Assembly (NCBI GenBank): GCA_963765815.1
Contig: CAVXXT010000003.1
Location: 642,317-706,316, forward strand
DNA length: 64,000 bases
DNA from: DATLNF01 sp963765815
GTDB taxonomy: Bacteria; Actinomycetota; Actinomycetes; BP-191
Direction: 5' to 3'
The notes beneath the pieces were generated by a model. The model did no database searches and had not been told where the DNA came from. It saw nothing but the letters and a program-made list of their open reading frames with translations. Below, piece by piece: positions 33,737 through 42,962 of the stretch. Position numbers and translations under genes: made by a program. Numbering within the stretch: the stretch's first letter is position 1; every line of letters begins with the position of its first letter.

Positions 33737-36307
33737 CTAGGTCTCGGACGGTGGCCCCACCGTCATCGAGGCGACGCCTGAGCCGTGCTCCAGCCGGCGC
33801 CCGTCCGGCAGCACGACCGTCGCGGTGACGCCCACGGGGATCTCCACGTCAACGCGGGTCGAGCCGTCCGCCAGCCGCTCCCAGCCCGAGCGCACCCGCC
33901 CGTACGGAGTCAGGTGCGAGGCGCGGGCCCAGGTCAGGCCCGGGCCCGGCGTCGGGGCGAGCTTGACCCGCCGGCCTCCTGGCGCCGCGTAGTCGATGCC
34001 GGCCGCGGTCCGGTAGAGCCACTCCCCGACCGAGCCCAGCGCGTAGTGGTTGTAGGAGTTCATCACCGGGTCGCCGTAGCCCCTGTCGGGCGTCCAGCCG
34101 TCCCAGCGCTCCCAGATCGTGGTCGCACCGGCCCGCACCGCGAACAGCCAGGAGGGGTACTCGTCCTGAAGCAGCAGCCGGTAGGCGAGGTCGGAGCGCC
34201 CGGCCGCGGACAGCACCGGCAGCAGGTGCCCGACCCCGAGGAAGCCGGTCGAGAGCCGGGTGCCTCGTGCCTCGACGTCAGCGACGATCCGCTCGGCAGC
34301 TGTCGACGTGAGCTCGTCGGGGATCAGGCCGAAGCGCAACGCCAGCGCGTACGCGGTCTGCGTCTCGCAGGTCAGGCGGCCGTCCGGACCCAGGTACGCC
34401 GCGCGGAACGCGTCACCGATCCGGTCGGCCAGCGCGTGCAGCTCAATGGCGTCCTCAGCGCGCTGCAGGACGTCGGCGGTGCGTGCGGTGAGCCGGGTGC
34501 TGTGCGCGAAGTAGGCGGTAGCGATGAGGTCCTTGTCGGTCTCGCCGGACGGAGCCAGCCAGTCGCCGTTGTCCTAGCCGCGGGCGGCGAGCCACAGCAG
34601 GTCCGGGTTGGCGTCGTGGACGTACGCGACCCAGCGGCGCATCGCGGGGAACATCTCGGCGAGCAGCGCGTCGTCGGCGTACCGCTCCCACATCACCCAC
34701 GGCACGATCACGCCGGCGTCGGCCCAGCCGGGCGAGCCCTCCGGGCCGAGCACGACGAGTGGCGCCACGTCGGGGAAGCTGCCCGACCTGCTCTGGCCGT
34801 CGGCGACGTCGCGCAGCCACTTGGTGAAGAACGCAGCGGTGTCCAGCAGGTAGCACGCCGTCGGCGCGAACACCTGCGCGTCGCCCGTCCAGCCCATCCG
34901 CTCGTCGCGCTGCGGGCAGTCGGTCGGGATGTCCAGGAAGTTTCCGCGGGCACCCCAGACGATGTTCGCGTGCAGCCGGTTGACGTCGGCGTCGGAGCAC
35001 TCGAACTCCCCCGCCGGCTCGAGGTCGGAGCCGCACACCACGGCCGTCACGTCCGCCGGTCCGAGCTCGCCGGCGTACCCGGTGACCTCCGCGTGCCGGA
35101 AGCCGTGGAAGGTGAACGACGGCTCGAGGACGCGCGGGCCGTCTCCGGCGAGGACGTAGCTGTCGGTGGCGGCCGCCGTGCGAAGGCTCTCGACGTAGAG
35201 GGCCCCGTCCGGCTGGAGGATCTCGGCGTGCCGGACGGTCACCGTGGTGCCCGGGTCGCCGTCCAGCCGAAGGCGCACCCAGCCCACCAGGTTCTGGCCG
35301 AAGTCGACGCGGTGGGCGTCCGGGCCGGCGCGCTCGATCGTCACCGGGCGAACCTCGGCCAGGACGCGCACCGGCGGAGCCGGCGACACCACACGCGCCG
35401 CGGGAGTGCCGTCGGTGACGCGGGCAGGTCGCCAGTCAGCTGCCGCTACGCCCGGCAGGCGGCCCGACGGATCGGCCAGCCGCGCGTCGTAGCACTCGCC
35501 CTGGAGCATGTCGCTCGCGCGGAGCGGACCGGAGCCGGTCTGCCAGCCCGCACCGGTGGCGTGCACGGTGACGGCGTCGGCGGACTCGACCTCGACCTGC
35601 GCCAGCAGCTGGGGAACCTCGCCGTAGTGCCCGCGCTTGCCCTGGAAGCCGACGTAGCCGGCGTACCAGCCGTCGACCAGGACGGCGAAGAGGGTGTTGC
35701 TGCCCCGGACGAGGTGCGGGGTCAGGTCGTGCACCTGGTACTGCACGCGGGTGCGGTAGTCGGTCCACCCCGGGGTGAAGCGCGCGTCGCCAACGCGCTG
35801 TCCGTTGCAGTGCAGCTCGTAGAGGCCCAGCGCGGTGACGTATGCGCGGGCACGGCGTACTCCGGCAGGCACCTCGATCTCGGTGCGCAGGTAGGTGACC
35901 GCCGACGGTGCCGGCGGTTCGGCCGCGGAGATCCAGTCCGCCTGCCAGTCGGCGGGGTCGAGCAGTCCCATCTCCCACGACGCAGCGGGGGCGAATGGGG
36001 ATACCGCGCCGGCGTCGTCCCACACCCGGACGGTCCAGGAGAGCAGCTGCCGGCTGACGAGCGGCGGACCGCCGTACGCAACCAGGACGCATTCGTCGGA
36101 GCGGACGACACCGCTGTCCCAGACGTCGGCCGTGCCGTCAGCGAGCAGATCCGGCGAGGACGCGACGAGCAGCTGGTACGCCGACTGCCTCGTACCAGCG
36201 CGGGAGGCGGTGACCTGCCAGCTGAGCCGGGGCTGCGGCCGGTCCACGCCGCAGGGGTCGAGCAGGTGCTCGCACCGCAGTCGGATGACGGCGAGTGGCT
36301 CGGTCAA
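33737..36307 (-). pseudogene. Alpha-L-rhamnosidase (GH78) interrupted by one in-frame TAG
   Basis: An 856-codon GH78 gene whose frame is open except for a TAG at 34574-34576. The N-terminal beta domains (YELHCNGQRVGD, FTPGWTDYRTRVQY) and the barrel start (NIVWGARGNFLDIPTDCPQR, then DERMGWTGDAQVF with the catalytic acid) are before the stop. After it, without a frame change, come DNGDWLAPSGETDKDLIATA, SYNHYALGSVGEWLY and the ERWDGWTPDRGY segment. The stop replaces a residue inside the barrel (AARG-stop-DNGDWL), so a truncated enzyme would be inactive. GH78 enzymes release terminal alpha-L-rhamnose. The TTG at 36307 overlaps the ABC gene's stop (TTGA). No signal peptide is seen. A point mutation, a read error or stop read-through are all possible. 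Confidence 0.85.
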
Positions 36308-39287
36308 CCGGCGACCACTGCGACCGCGTGCTGGTTGCAGCGTCCGTCCCGCACGGCGGCCCGGGTGCACGGCGAGCCGCTCTTGGTCGTGGCCGCACAG
36401 CGATCGCTGGTCGGCGCGGACGCTGCCGGCTTGGCCCTCTTGACCGGCTTGGACCTCCCGGCCGGCCCGACCACGGCGCGAGCCCGGCCGGTGCCGGACC
36501 GCTCGACGGCGACCGAGCTGCCGCCGAGGTAGGACTCGAGGACGAGGGGGTCGGCGATGACCTCGGCCGGCGTTCCCTGCGCGATCACCTTCCCGGAGTC
36601 GAGCGCGATGATCCGGTCGGAGATGCCCATGATCAGCGGCATGTCGTGCTCAATGATGATCAGGGTCGCGTCGAGGTGCTCCTTGACCTTCTCGAGGAGT
36701 GCGCCGAGCTTCTCCGTCTCTCGCTGGGCCACGCCGGAGGACGGCTCGTCGAGCAGGAGCAGGACCGGCTTGAGCGCGATGACGCAGCACAGCTCGGTGA
36801 TGCGACGCGTCCCGGTCGACAGGTCGCCGGTCTGCTTGTCGATGTAGTCGTCGAGGCCCATCAGGGTGATGAGCTCCCGGGCGCGCTCCTCCTTCACCCG
36901 ATCCGCCTTGCGACCGCCGAGGAGCGAGCGAACGGAGCTGGTCGGGACTCTCCCGCTCGAGTGCGAGCTGCACGGTCTCGAGCACCGTGAGCGTCGGGAA
37001 CAGACCGGCGTCCTGGAACGACCGGACGACGCCGAGGCGAGCGCGGGCCTCCGGCGTGCGGCGGCTGATGTCGGTGCCCTGGAAGAAGACGACGCCCTCG
37101 TCGGGGCGGGTGAAGCCGCCGAGCATCTCGAACAGCGTCGTCTTGCCGGCGCCGTTCGGGCCGATCAGGCCGAGCGTCTCGCCCCGGCGCACGTTGAGCG
37201 ACACCCCGTCGACCGCGCGCACGCCCCCGAACCGCTTGGCGAGTCCGCGGACCTCCAGCAGCAGGTCTGCCCGACCGTCGTCACGGGTGCGCTGCGCCGT
37301 CCCGAGGGTGAGCGCCGGGCCGGCGAGCGGGACCGGCTCGGCCGGATCCACCGCGATGCCGGGATCGAGGTCGGCGACCGCGATAGCGGTGCCGCCACCG
37401 CGTGCCCTTGCTGCGAGCTGCACGACGCGCTCGCGCAGCGGGCGCACGAGCTGGGCGAGCCCGCCCGGGAAGTAGAGGATCAGGACCAGCCAGCCGAACG
37501 ACGAGGCGGCGAGTGCCGCGCTGCTCAGGGGCACGAACTTCGGGATCCCGATGATGTACAGCGCGCCGAGTACCGGGCCGACCAGGATGCCGATGCCGCC
37601 GATGACGACGAACGCGACGATGTTGATGCTCTGCGCGACCGGGTAGTCGCCCGGCTGGGTCTTGGCATACGTGTGGCTCAGGAGCGCGCCCCCCACGCCG
37701 GCGAGGAAGCCGGCGAGGGCGAATGTCTCGAGCTTGATCCGTGTTGCCGGGATGCTGAAGGCGCGCGCGCCGTCCTCGTTGTCGCGCAGTGCGCGGAGAC
37801 GCCGACCCATCCCCGAGCGCCACACGTTGCGCGCTAGCAGCAGGCACAGCGTGAACACGCCGAGCCCGAGCGAGTAGTAGCGGTGGCCGTTGTCGAAGGC
37901 GTACCCGTTGACGATCGGCCGACCCGGCTCCACCCCGCCGCCGAGCAGCCACGGCTGCTGCAGGAAGAACCGCTCGCAGGCGACGGCGAACGCCAGAGTG
38001 GTGACGGCGAGCAGCAGGCCCTTGATCCGCAGCGCCGGCAGGCCGATCAGGACCGACACGAGTGCGCACACCGCACCGGCCGCGAGGAAGGAGAGGAAGA
38101 AGTTGCCGGTCGCGTCGACGACGCGGAAGGACACCCCGGCGCCGATGCCGGCCAGCGCGAACTGGCCGAGGGAGAGCTGACCGCCGAGGCCGGTGACGAT
38201 GCCGAGCGACAGACCCGATGATCGTGATCGCCAGGATGATCACGAAGATGATGCTGGTCTGGTTGGAGAACAGCACCGGTATCGCCGCGAGGATCACGAT
38301 CATCGCGATGCCGCTCGCCGGACCCAGCTTCGGGACGAATCCGGCCTTGCGCAGCCGCGCGCTGATCGGCGGCCAGGGCTGGACCGCGGTCCAGTCGTCC
38401 TTGTCCTCCTGCCGGCTGCCCCGGCGGGTCTGCAAAAGCAGCGCGACGAGGATCCCGACGAACAGGACCACCTCGGTGAAGCCCGACGTCGGATAGCTGC
38501 GCAGCAGCACCTGCTCGATGACCCCGACCGCGATGCCGGCGCCGAGCGCGATCGGCAGGCTGACCATCCGTGCGATGACGGCAGCCGCGAGAGCACGCAA
38601 CAGCAGGTTCGGTCCGAGCGACTGTGTCGTCACGAAGCCCAGGGTCGGCTTGAGCAGGACGACTGTGAGGCACGCCAGCGCACCGCTCAGCGACCACGCC
38701 AGCGTGGACATCCGGCCGGCGAACACGCCGGCCATCCGGGCCGCCTCCGGGTTGGCGGCGGCAGCGCGCATCGACAGCCCGTACCTGCTGTACCTGAGGA
38801 AGAGCACGAGGGCGAGGACCACGACCGGGCTGACGAGCAGCATGCCGACGTAGGCCTTGGTCACCAGGAAGGTGTCGATCCGGAAGCTCGGCAGCCCGGG
38901 GGGCTGGGGGAAGGCCACGCCGTTCTGCGCCGCGCCGTTGATCGCCGTCGAGAGGGCCAGCAGCACCTGCGCCACGCCGAGCGTCGCGACGAGCGACATG
39001 AGCTTCGGCGCCCTGCGCAGTCGACGGATGATGCCGAGCTCGGTGACGCCCGCCAGCGCCGCCGAGATGAGCAGGGCCGGCAGCAGCGCGATCCAGTACG
39101 GCACGCCCCAGTTGACGACCGCGATGCCGAACACCGCGGTCCCGAAGGCGCCGATCTCCCCGTGCGCGAAGTTGATGACCTTGTCGGAGCGGTAGACGAG
39201 CAGGATGCCGACCGCCAGCAGGCCGTAGGCCATGCCGGTCGCGAGCCCCAGCGTGAGGACCGCCTGGTTGATGACGAGGTCGCTCAC
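36304..39287 (-). pseudogene. LivH-LivM-LivG triple fusion of an ABC transporter, with two frameshifts
   Basis: One coding region carries three transporter parts: LivH-type permease (MSDLVINQAVLTLGLATGMA, residues 1 to about 290), LivM-type permease (GQLSLGQFALAGIGAG onward) and LivG-type ATPase (LGLIGPNGAGKTTLFEMLGG Walker A; LLLLDEPSSGVAQRE Walker B; LSTGTRRITEL signature). Two lesions break it: one extra G at about 38217 (ATCATCGGG) before LivM, and a tandem duplication of AGCG (36923-36930) between the Walker A half and the signature half of LivG. Together they add 5 bases, matching the length of 3n+2. A tail after LivG holds a Cys/His segment (DRCAATTKSGSPC ... CNQH). It overlaps both neighbours (GTGA, TTGA). 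Complete Liv systems import amino acids, amides or aromatic acids. Confidence 0.85.
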
Positions 39288-41482
39288 GCCTTGAACCCCT
39301 TGCTCGCGCCCTCGAGGAAGACCGACCGGAGCAGGTCGTCCCGACCCAGGAGCTCGGCGGCCGGGCCGTCGAAGCGCATCTCGCCCTTCTCCATGAAGTA
39401 GGCGTGGTCGACCGTCGACAGCGCGATGTTCACGGACTGCTCGACGAGGACGACAGCGGTGCCGTCGGCGTTAATCCGCTTCACCATCTCGAGCAGCTCG
39501 CCGACGATCTTCGGCGCGAGGCCCAGGGACAGCTCGTCGATCAGCAGCAGTCGCGGCGCGACGATCAGCGCCTTCGACAGCGCGAGCATCTGCTGCTCGC
39601 CGCCGGACAGCGTCGACGCGAGCTGGTCCCGCCGCTCCGCCAGCCGCGGGAAGGCCGCGAACGACTCCTCGATACCGCGCTCGATCGCGGCGCGGTTGCG
39701 CCCGTGGCTCACGCCGTAGACGCGCATGTTGTCGACGATGGTCATCGGGCCGAACACGGCCTTGCCGCCCGGGATCTGCGTGATGCCCCGGGGCACCCGG
39801 CGTTCTGCGTCAAGGTAGGTGATGTCCGCGCCGTCGAGCCGCACGGTGCCCCGGGTCGGCAGACCGACACCGGAGATGACCCGCAGCAGCGTCGACTTGC
39901 CGGCGCCGTTGGTGCCGAGAAGCGCGACCATCTCGCCCTCGTCGACCGTGAAGTCGACGTCGAAGAGGACCTGCAGCCGGCCATAGGAGAAGTCGATCCC
40001 GCGGCATGCGAGGAGCGGGAGGTGTTTGCCGTCCTCTCGCAGCACCCGGAGCTCCTCCTCCTCGACCAGCTCGTCGAGCATCCGGTCGAAGTCGTCGTTG
40101 ACCGTGTGCGATGCGGTCCGCAGGACGAGCGCCGAGGCGACGCCGGGGATGGCGAGCGCGCCGATGGCGATCGTCGGGCCGAACGCGGTCTCGACGCCGC
40201 TGAGAAGCAGGATGCCGCCGAAACCTCCGACGGTCGCGGTGAAGATGCCCTGCAGTGCTGCGGCGTGCGGGCGCATGGTCGCAGGGACGACGGACAGCAG
40301 TGTCATCACCAGTGAGACGCCGAGCAGGCCGAAGCACGCGGACCCGAGGCCGAACATCACCGCGAGCCCGATGACAGAGGGGAAGAACACCGATGCGGCG
40401 ATGAACAGGGTCCCGAGGCCGAGCAGCGTCGCCGTCGTGCGCACGAACTTCGGCGGGTCCTCCTGGAACATCACGTCGCCGCGTCGCCCGACCAGTGCGT
40501 AGAACACGATCGAGAACACGGGCATCACAGCGAAGAAGACTCCGCGGCGACCGGGGCCGAGCCCGCGCTCCTCCTCCAGGTAGAAGAAGAAGAAGGTCGA
40601 CAGCGGCACGAGGAACGCGCCGGCGACCGCGCTCGCAGTGAAGATCCGCTTCGCGGTCGGGATGAGCAGCAGCCGGTGCATGACCTCGAAGAAGCCGAGC
40701 TTCACCTCCTCGACCGCAGCGATCTCGGTGCCGGCGACGGCTTCCCGCACCCGGTTGCTGTCCCAGCGACCGACGCCCGGATCGCGCAGCCGGACGCTGA
40801 CGATCGCTGCCGCGAGCGAGATGAGGCCGAGGATGATGAAGATGCCGCGCCAGGTGAACCCGAGCTGGGCCGCGAGCAGGGCGACGAGCAGCGGACCGAG
40901 GATGTTCCCCACCGCGTCGGCGCCGCGGTAGACCGACAGCACCCGCACCCGGACGCTGGGCGGGTGGCTGTCCATCAGCAGCGGCGCGTGCGTGGCGCGT
41001 ACGGTGCCCGTTGTCGCGCCGTCCGACATGAGCACTGTCGCGAGCGTCCACGGCCCGGACACCAGTCCGGTGAAGAGAGTGATCAGACTCCAGCCGAACG
41101 CGTTGACGACGCTGACGAGACCGCGCCGGCCCTTCTTCTGGATGTAGGCCGCCGCCGGCAGCGCCGCGACGGTGATGGCGAGGATCTTCAGCAGGGCGAG
41201 CCCGGCGAGGGCGCCCTTGCTCAGCCCCAGCGCGGCGGCGATCTCCGGTCCGAGGACCGTGAAGGCATATCCCTGCAGCTCGTCGACGACGATCAGCACC
41301 GAGAGAGCGACCAGGGGATACCACCCCACGCCGCTGGTGCGCAGGCCTTCCCGCAGGCCGGTCGTCTGGTCCTTGCCCGGTACGCCGAGCGCCTCGCGTG
41401 CGACGTCGCGCATCCGCTCGCGGACCGCATCGATCTCCGAGACCACGGCGTCGGCCTCGGCGGTCACGGTCGGCGCGCTCAT
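39284..41482 (-). CDS. MFS permease fused to a LivF-type ABC ATPase
   Basis: A 732-residue protein joining two transporter classes. Residues about 50-455 form a 12-helix MFS permease: LVALSVLIVVDELQGYAFTV starts it, GRRGLVSVVNAFGWSLIT is the cytoplasmic loop, and FVRTTATLLGLGTLFIAASV belongs to the second half. An acidic linker (DRMLDELVEEEELR) leads to a complete LivF ATPase: LLGTNGAGKSTLL (Walker A), LSGGEQQMLAL (signature), LLLIDELSLGL (Walker B), VLVEQSVNIAL (H-loop region, with Gln/Ser where His-Asp is more usual). The frame is intact. It overlaps the lipoprotein before it (ATGA) and LivHMG after it (GTGA). LivF should pair with LivG; how the MFS part takes part is unknown. Confidence 0.88.
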   Translation of the reverse strand: MSAPTVTAEADAVVSEIDAVRERMRDVAREALGVPGKDQTTGLREGLRTSGVGWYPLVALSVLIVVDELQGYAFTVLGPEIAAALGLSKGALAGLALLKILAITVAALPAAAYIQKKGRRGLVSVVNAFGWSLITLFTGLVSGPWTLATVLMSDGATTGTVRATHAPLLMDSHPPSVRVRVLSVYRGADAVGNILGPLLVALLAAQLGFTWRGIFIILGLISLAAAIVSVRLRDPGVGRWDSNRVREAVAGTEIAAVEEVKLGFFEVMHRLLLIPTAKRIFTASAVAGAFLVPLSTFFFFYLEEERGLGPGRRGVFFAVMPVFSIVFYALVGRRGDVMFQEDPPKFVRTTATLLGLGTLFIAASVFFPSVIGLAVMFGLGSACFGLLGVSLVMTLLSVVPATMRPHAAALQGIFTATVGGFGGILLLSGVETAFGPTIAIGALAIPGVASALVLRTASHTVNDDFDRMLDELVEEEELRVLREDGKHLPLLACRGIDFSYGRLQVLFDVDFTVDEGEMVALLGTNGAGKSTLLRVISGVGLPTRGTVRLDGADITYLDAERRVPRGITQIPGGKAVFGPMTIVDNMRVYGVSHGRNRAAIERGIEESFAAFPRLAERRDQLASTLSGGEQQMLALSKALIVAPRLLLIDELSLGLAPKIVGELLEMVKRINADGTAVVLVEQSVNIALSTVDHAYFMEKGEMRFDGPAAELLGRDDLLRSVFLEGASKGFKA

Positions 41483-41979
41483 CGCTTCACGAAGAACGTC
41501 TGGAGGAAAGCGGCTTCGCCGACGCGCCGGTCGCCGCGCATCCGCACGATGATCACCTCGTGGGTGTCCCTGCTGTCATCAGCGACGCGCCGGTCGGCCA
41601 CGAAGTCGAGGAGCAGCGCCGGCTCCGCGACCAGGTGGACGTTGAGGTCGGTCAGCTGCTGTGTCGTCGGGCACTGCTGCCGCGGCAGGCACGTCGTACC
41701 GCGCTGGAGCAGCGACTCGAGCCGGTCACCCGGTCCCATCGGGGCGCGGTCGATGAACACCGCGTAGTACTCGGCGTCAGGATCGGCGACGTCGACGCGC
41801 AAACGCGCGGGCGGCTTCTCGTCGGTCCAGCGCACCAGCAGCGGCAGGTCGATCTCGCTGCGCGCCGCCGGCTCGACGATCTCGATGGTCTCGTCGACCT
41901 TGAAGGCGTAGCCGGAGGTGTCGCACGCGACGAGCGGGGCGGAGAGGACGAGGAGCACGGCTGCGGCGACTCGCCTCAT
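41479..41979 (-). CDS. Small lipoprotein coupled to the MFS-LivF gene
   Basis: A 166-residue exported lipoprotein: AVLLVLSAPLVAC lipobox, Cys19. The mature part has a beta-rich start (FKVDETIEIVEPAARSEIDL then PLLVRWTDEKPPARLRVDV), two cysteines (TTCLPRQQC) that may form a disulfide, and a C-terminal strand with HEVIIVRMRGDRRVG. I do not recognise the family. ATGA overlaps on both sides place it strictly between the phytanoyl-dioxygenase-like gene and the MFS-LivF fusion, so it is probably an outer-face component or partner of that transporter. The ATG at 41979 was chosen because it starts the signal peptide. Confidence 0.7.
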   Translation of the reverse strand: MRRVAAAVLLVLSAPLVACDTSGYAFKVDETIEIVEPAARSEIDLPLLVRWTDEKPPARLRVDVADPDAEYYAVFIDRAPMGPGDRLESLLQRGTTCLPRQQCPTTQQLTDLNVHLVAEPALLLDFVADRRVADDSRDTHEVIIVRMRGDRRVGEAAFLQTFFVKR

Positions 41980-42878
41980 ACGGCGGACAGTAGTCGCGAT
42001 GGGGGTGCGGTGAGACGAGGGTCCAGCGGCGGCAGCAGCGGCGCTGTCACGACCCCGTCCGGCGTCGCGATCGACGCGTGCGACGACCAGCCCGCGGTCA
42101 GCTCGTCCCACGCGGGCACCTGGGGGTGGTAGTGCGGGATCAGCGAGCCTTCTACGACCGGCTCGAGGAGTGACTGGTAGCGGAAGTCCGCGGAGAACCG
42201 CAGCCGGTCCTCGTCGTTGGGCAGGGCACCGTGCACCGTGAGGCTCGTGAACAGCAACGCGTCGCCGGCCAGGTAGTCGACCGTCGCCCATGCCGGGTCG
42301 TCGTCGTCGACGTCGACCTGGAGCGCGCCGGGGCCGCGAGCCGGGTCGGGCGTGACGAAGCCCCGGCGGTGGGATCCGAGCAGCACGCGCAGGCCCCCGA
42401 GCGAGACCGGGCAGTCGCCGAGCGGGATCCAGACGGTGAACGTGTCGACGGTGCCCTGGATCAGCGGGAAGTCCTGATGCGGCCTCGTGTACTCCGCGTC
42501 CTTCGGGAGGCTGGTCCGCGCGATCTTGCGCGGGTGCACGAGGAGCGGCGCGCCGATGAGGTCGCCGACCAGCTGGGTGATGGCCTCGTCGTGCGCCAGC
42601 TCGTGGAAGCGCTGCAGCCGCTGGATGCCGACGTAGGCCGCGAAGTAGCCCTCCGCTCCCTCGCGCACCGCGAGCGACGTCGGGACCGGGTCGTCGGCGG
42701 TTGCGCCGTCCGCGAGCCAGCCGGCGGCGCCGAGCGCACCGGCCACGTCTGCGCGAACCCCTGTTACGGCGTCCACCGGGAGCAGGCCGCGGAAATAGAG
42801 GCAGCCGTCCTGGGCGAGCCGCGCCCGGAGGGCTGCCGCGTCGCCGACGAGCGGCGTCGAGTCGGTCAGCTCCTGCAC
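41976..42878 (-). CDS. Phytanoyl-CoA dioxygenase family protein (copy 1)
   Basis: A 300-residue Fe(II)/2-oxoglutarate-dependent oxygenase. The iron triad is visible: His-x-Asp in TRPHQDFPL and the distal His in LTVHGALPN, with an Arg in DRLRFSADFRYQ for 2-oxoglutarate. The family hydroxylates diverse small molecules, not only phytanoyl-CoA. I chose the GTG at 42878 (MQELTDSTPL), preceded by GAGGAG, over 42905. Its stop overlaps the lipoprotein start (ATGA), so it heads the transporter operon, with a candidate operator (42917-42950) upstream. It may modify the imported glycoside or an aglycone; this is an inference. Confidence 0.82.
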   Translation of the reverse strand: MQELTDSTPLVGDAAALRARLAQDGCLYFRGLLPVDAVTGVRADVAGALGAAGWLADGATADDPVPTSLAVREGAEGYFAAYVGIQRLQRFHELAHDEAITQLVGDLIGAPLLVHPRKIARTSLPKDAEYTRPHQDFPLIQGTVDTFTVWIPLGDCPVSLGGLRVLLGSHRRGFVTPDPARGPGALQVDVDDDDPAWATVDYLAGDALLFTSLTVHGALPNDEDRLRFSADFRYQSLLEPVVEGSLIPHYHPQVPAWDELTAGWSSHASIATPDGVVTAPLLPPLDPRLTAPPSRLLSAV

Positions 42879-42916
42879 GGACTCTCCTCGTTCGGCGGGT
42901 GTCACACGGTAGTGTC

Positions 42917-42950
42917 GATCGTGTTAAGTCCGCAATAACTTCTCACGATC
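42917..42950. promoter_or_regulatory. Candidate operator, GATCGTG-N20-CACGATC
   Basis: A perfect 7-bp inverted repeat upstream of the phytanoyl-dioxygenase/transporter operon, with outer GTGTC/GACAC extensions offset by one base. Read with the island half-site it contains CGTGTTA-N14-TCTCACG. Confidence 0.45.
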
Positions 42951-42962
42951 TGACACGACGAG

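Noticed and set aside
36304..39287. Programmed frameshifting in LivHMG
   Set aside because: The sites are a G-run with one extra base and a 4-bp duplication, not slippery heptamers, and removing the extra bases restores normal proteins; mutation or error is simpler.
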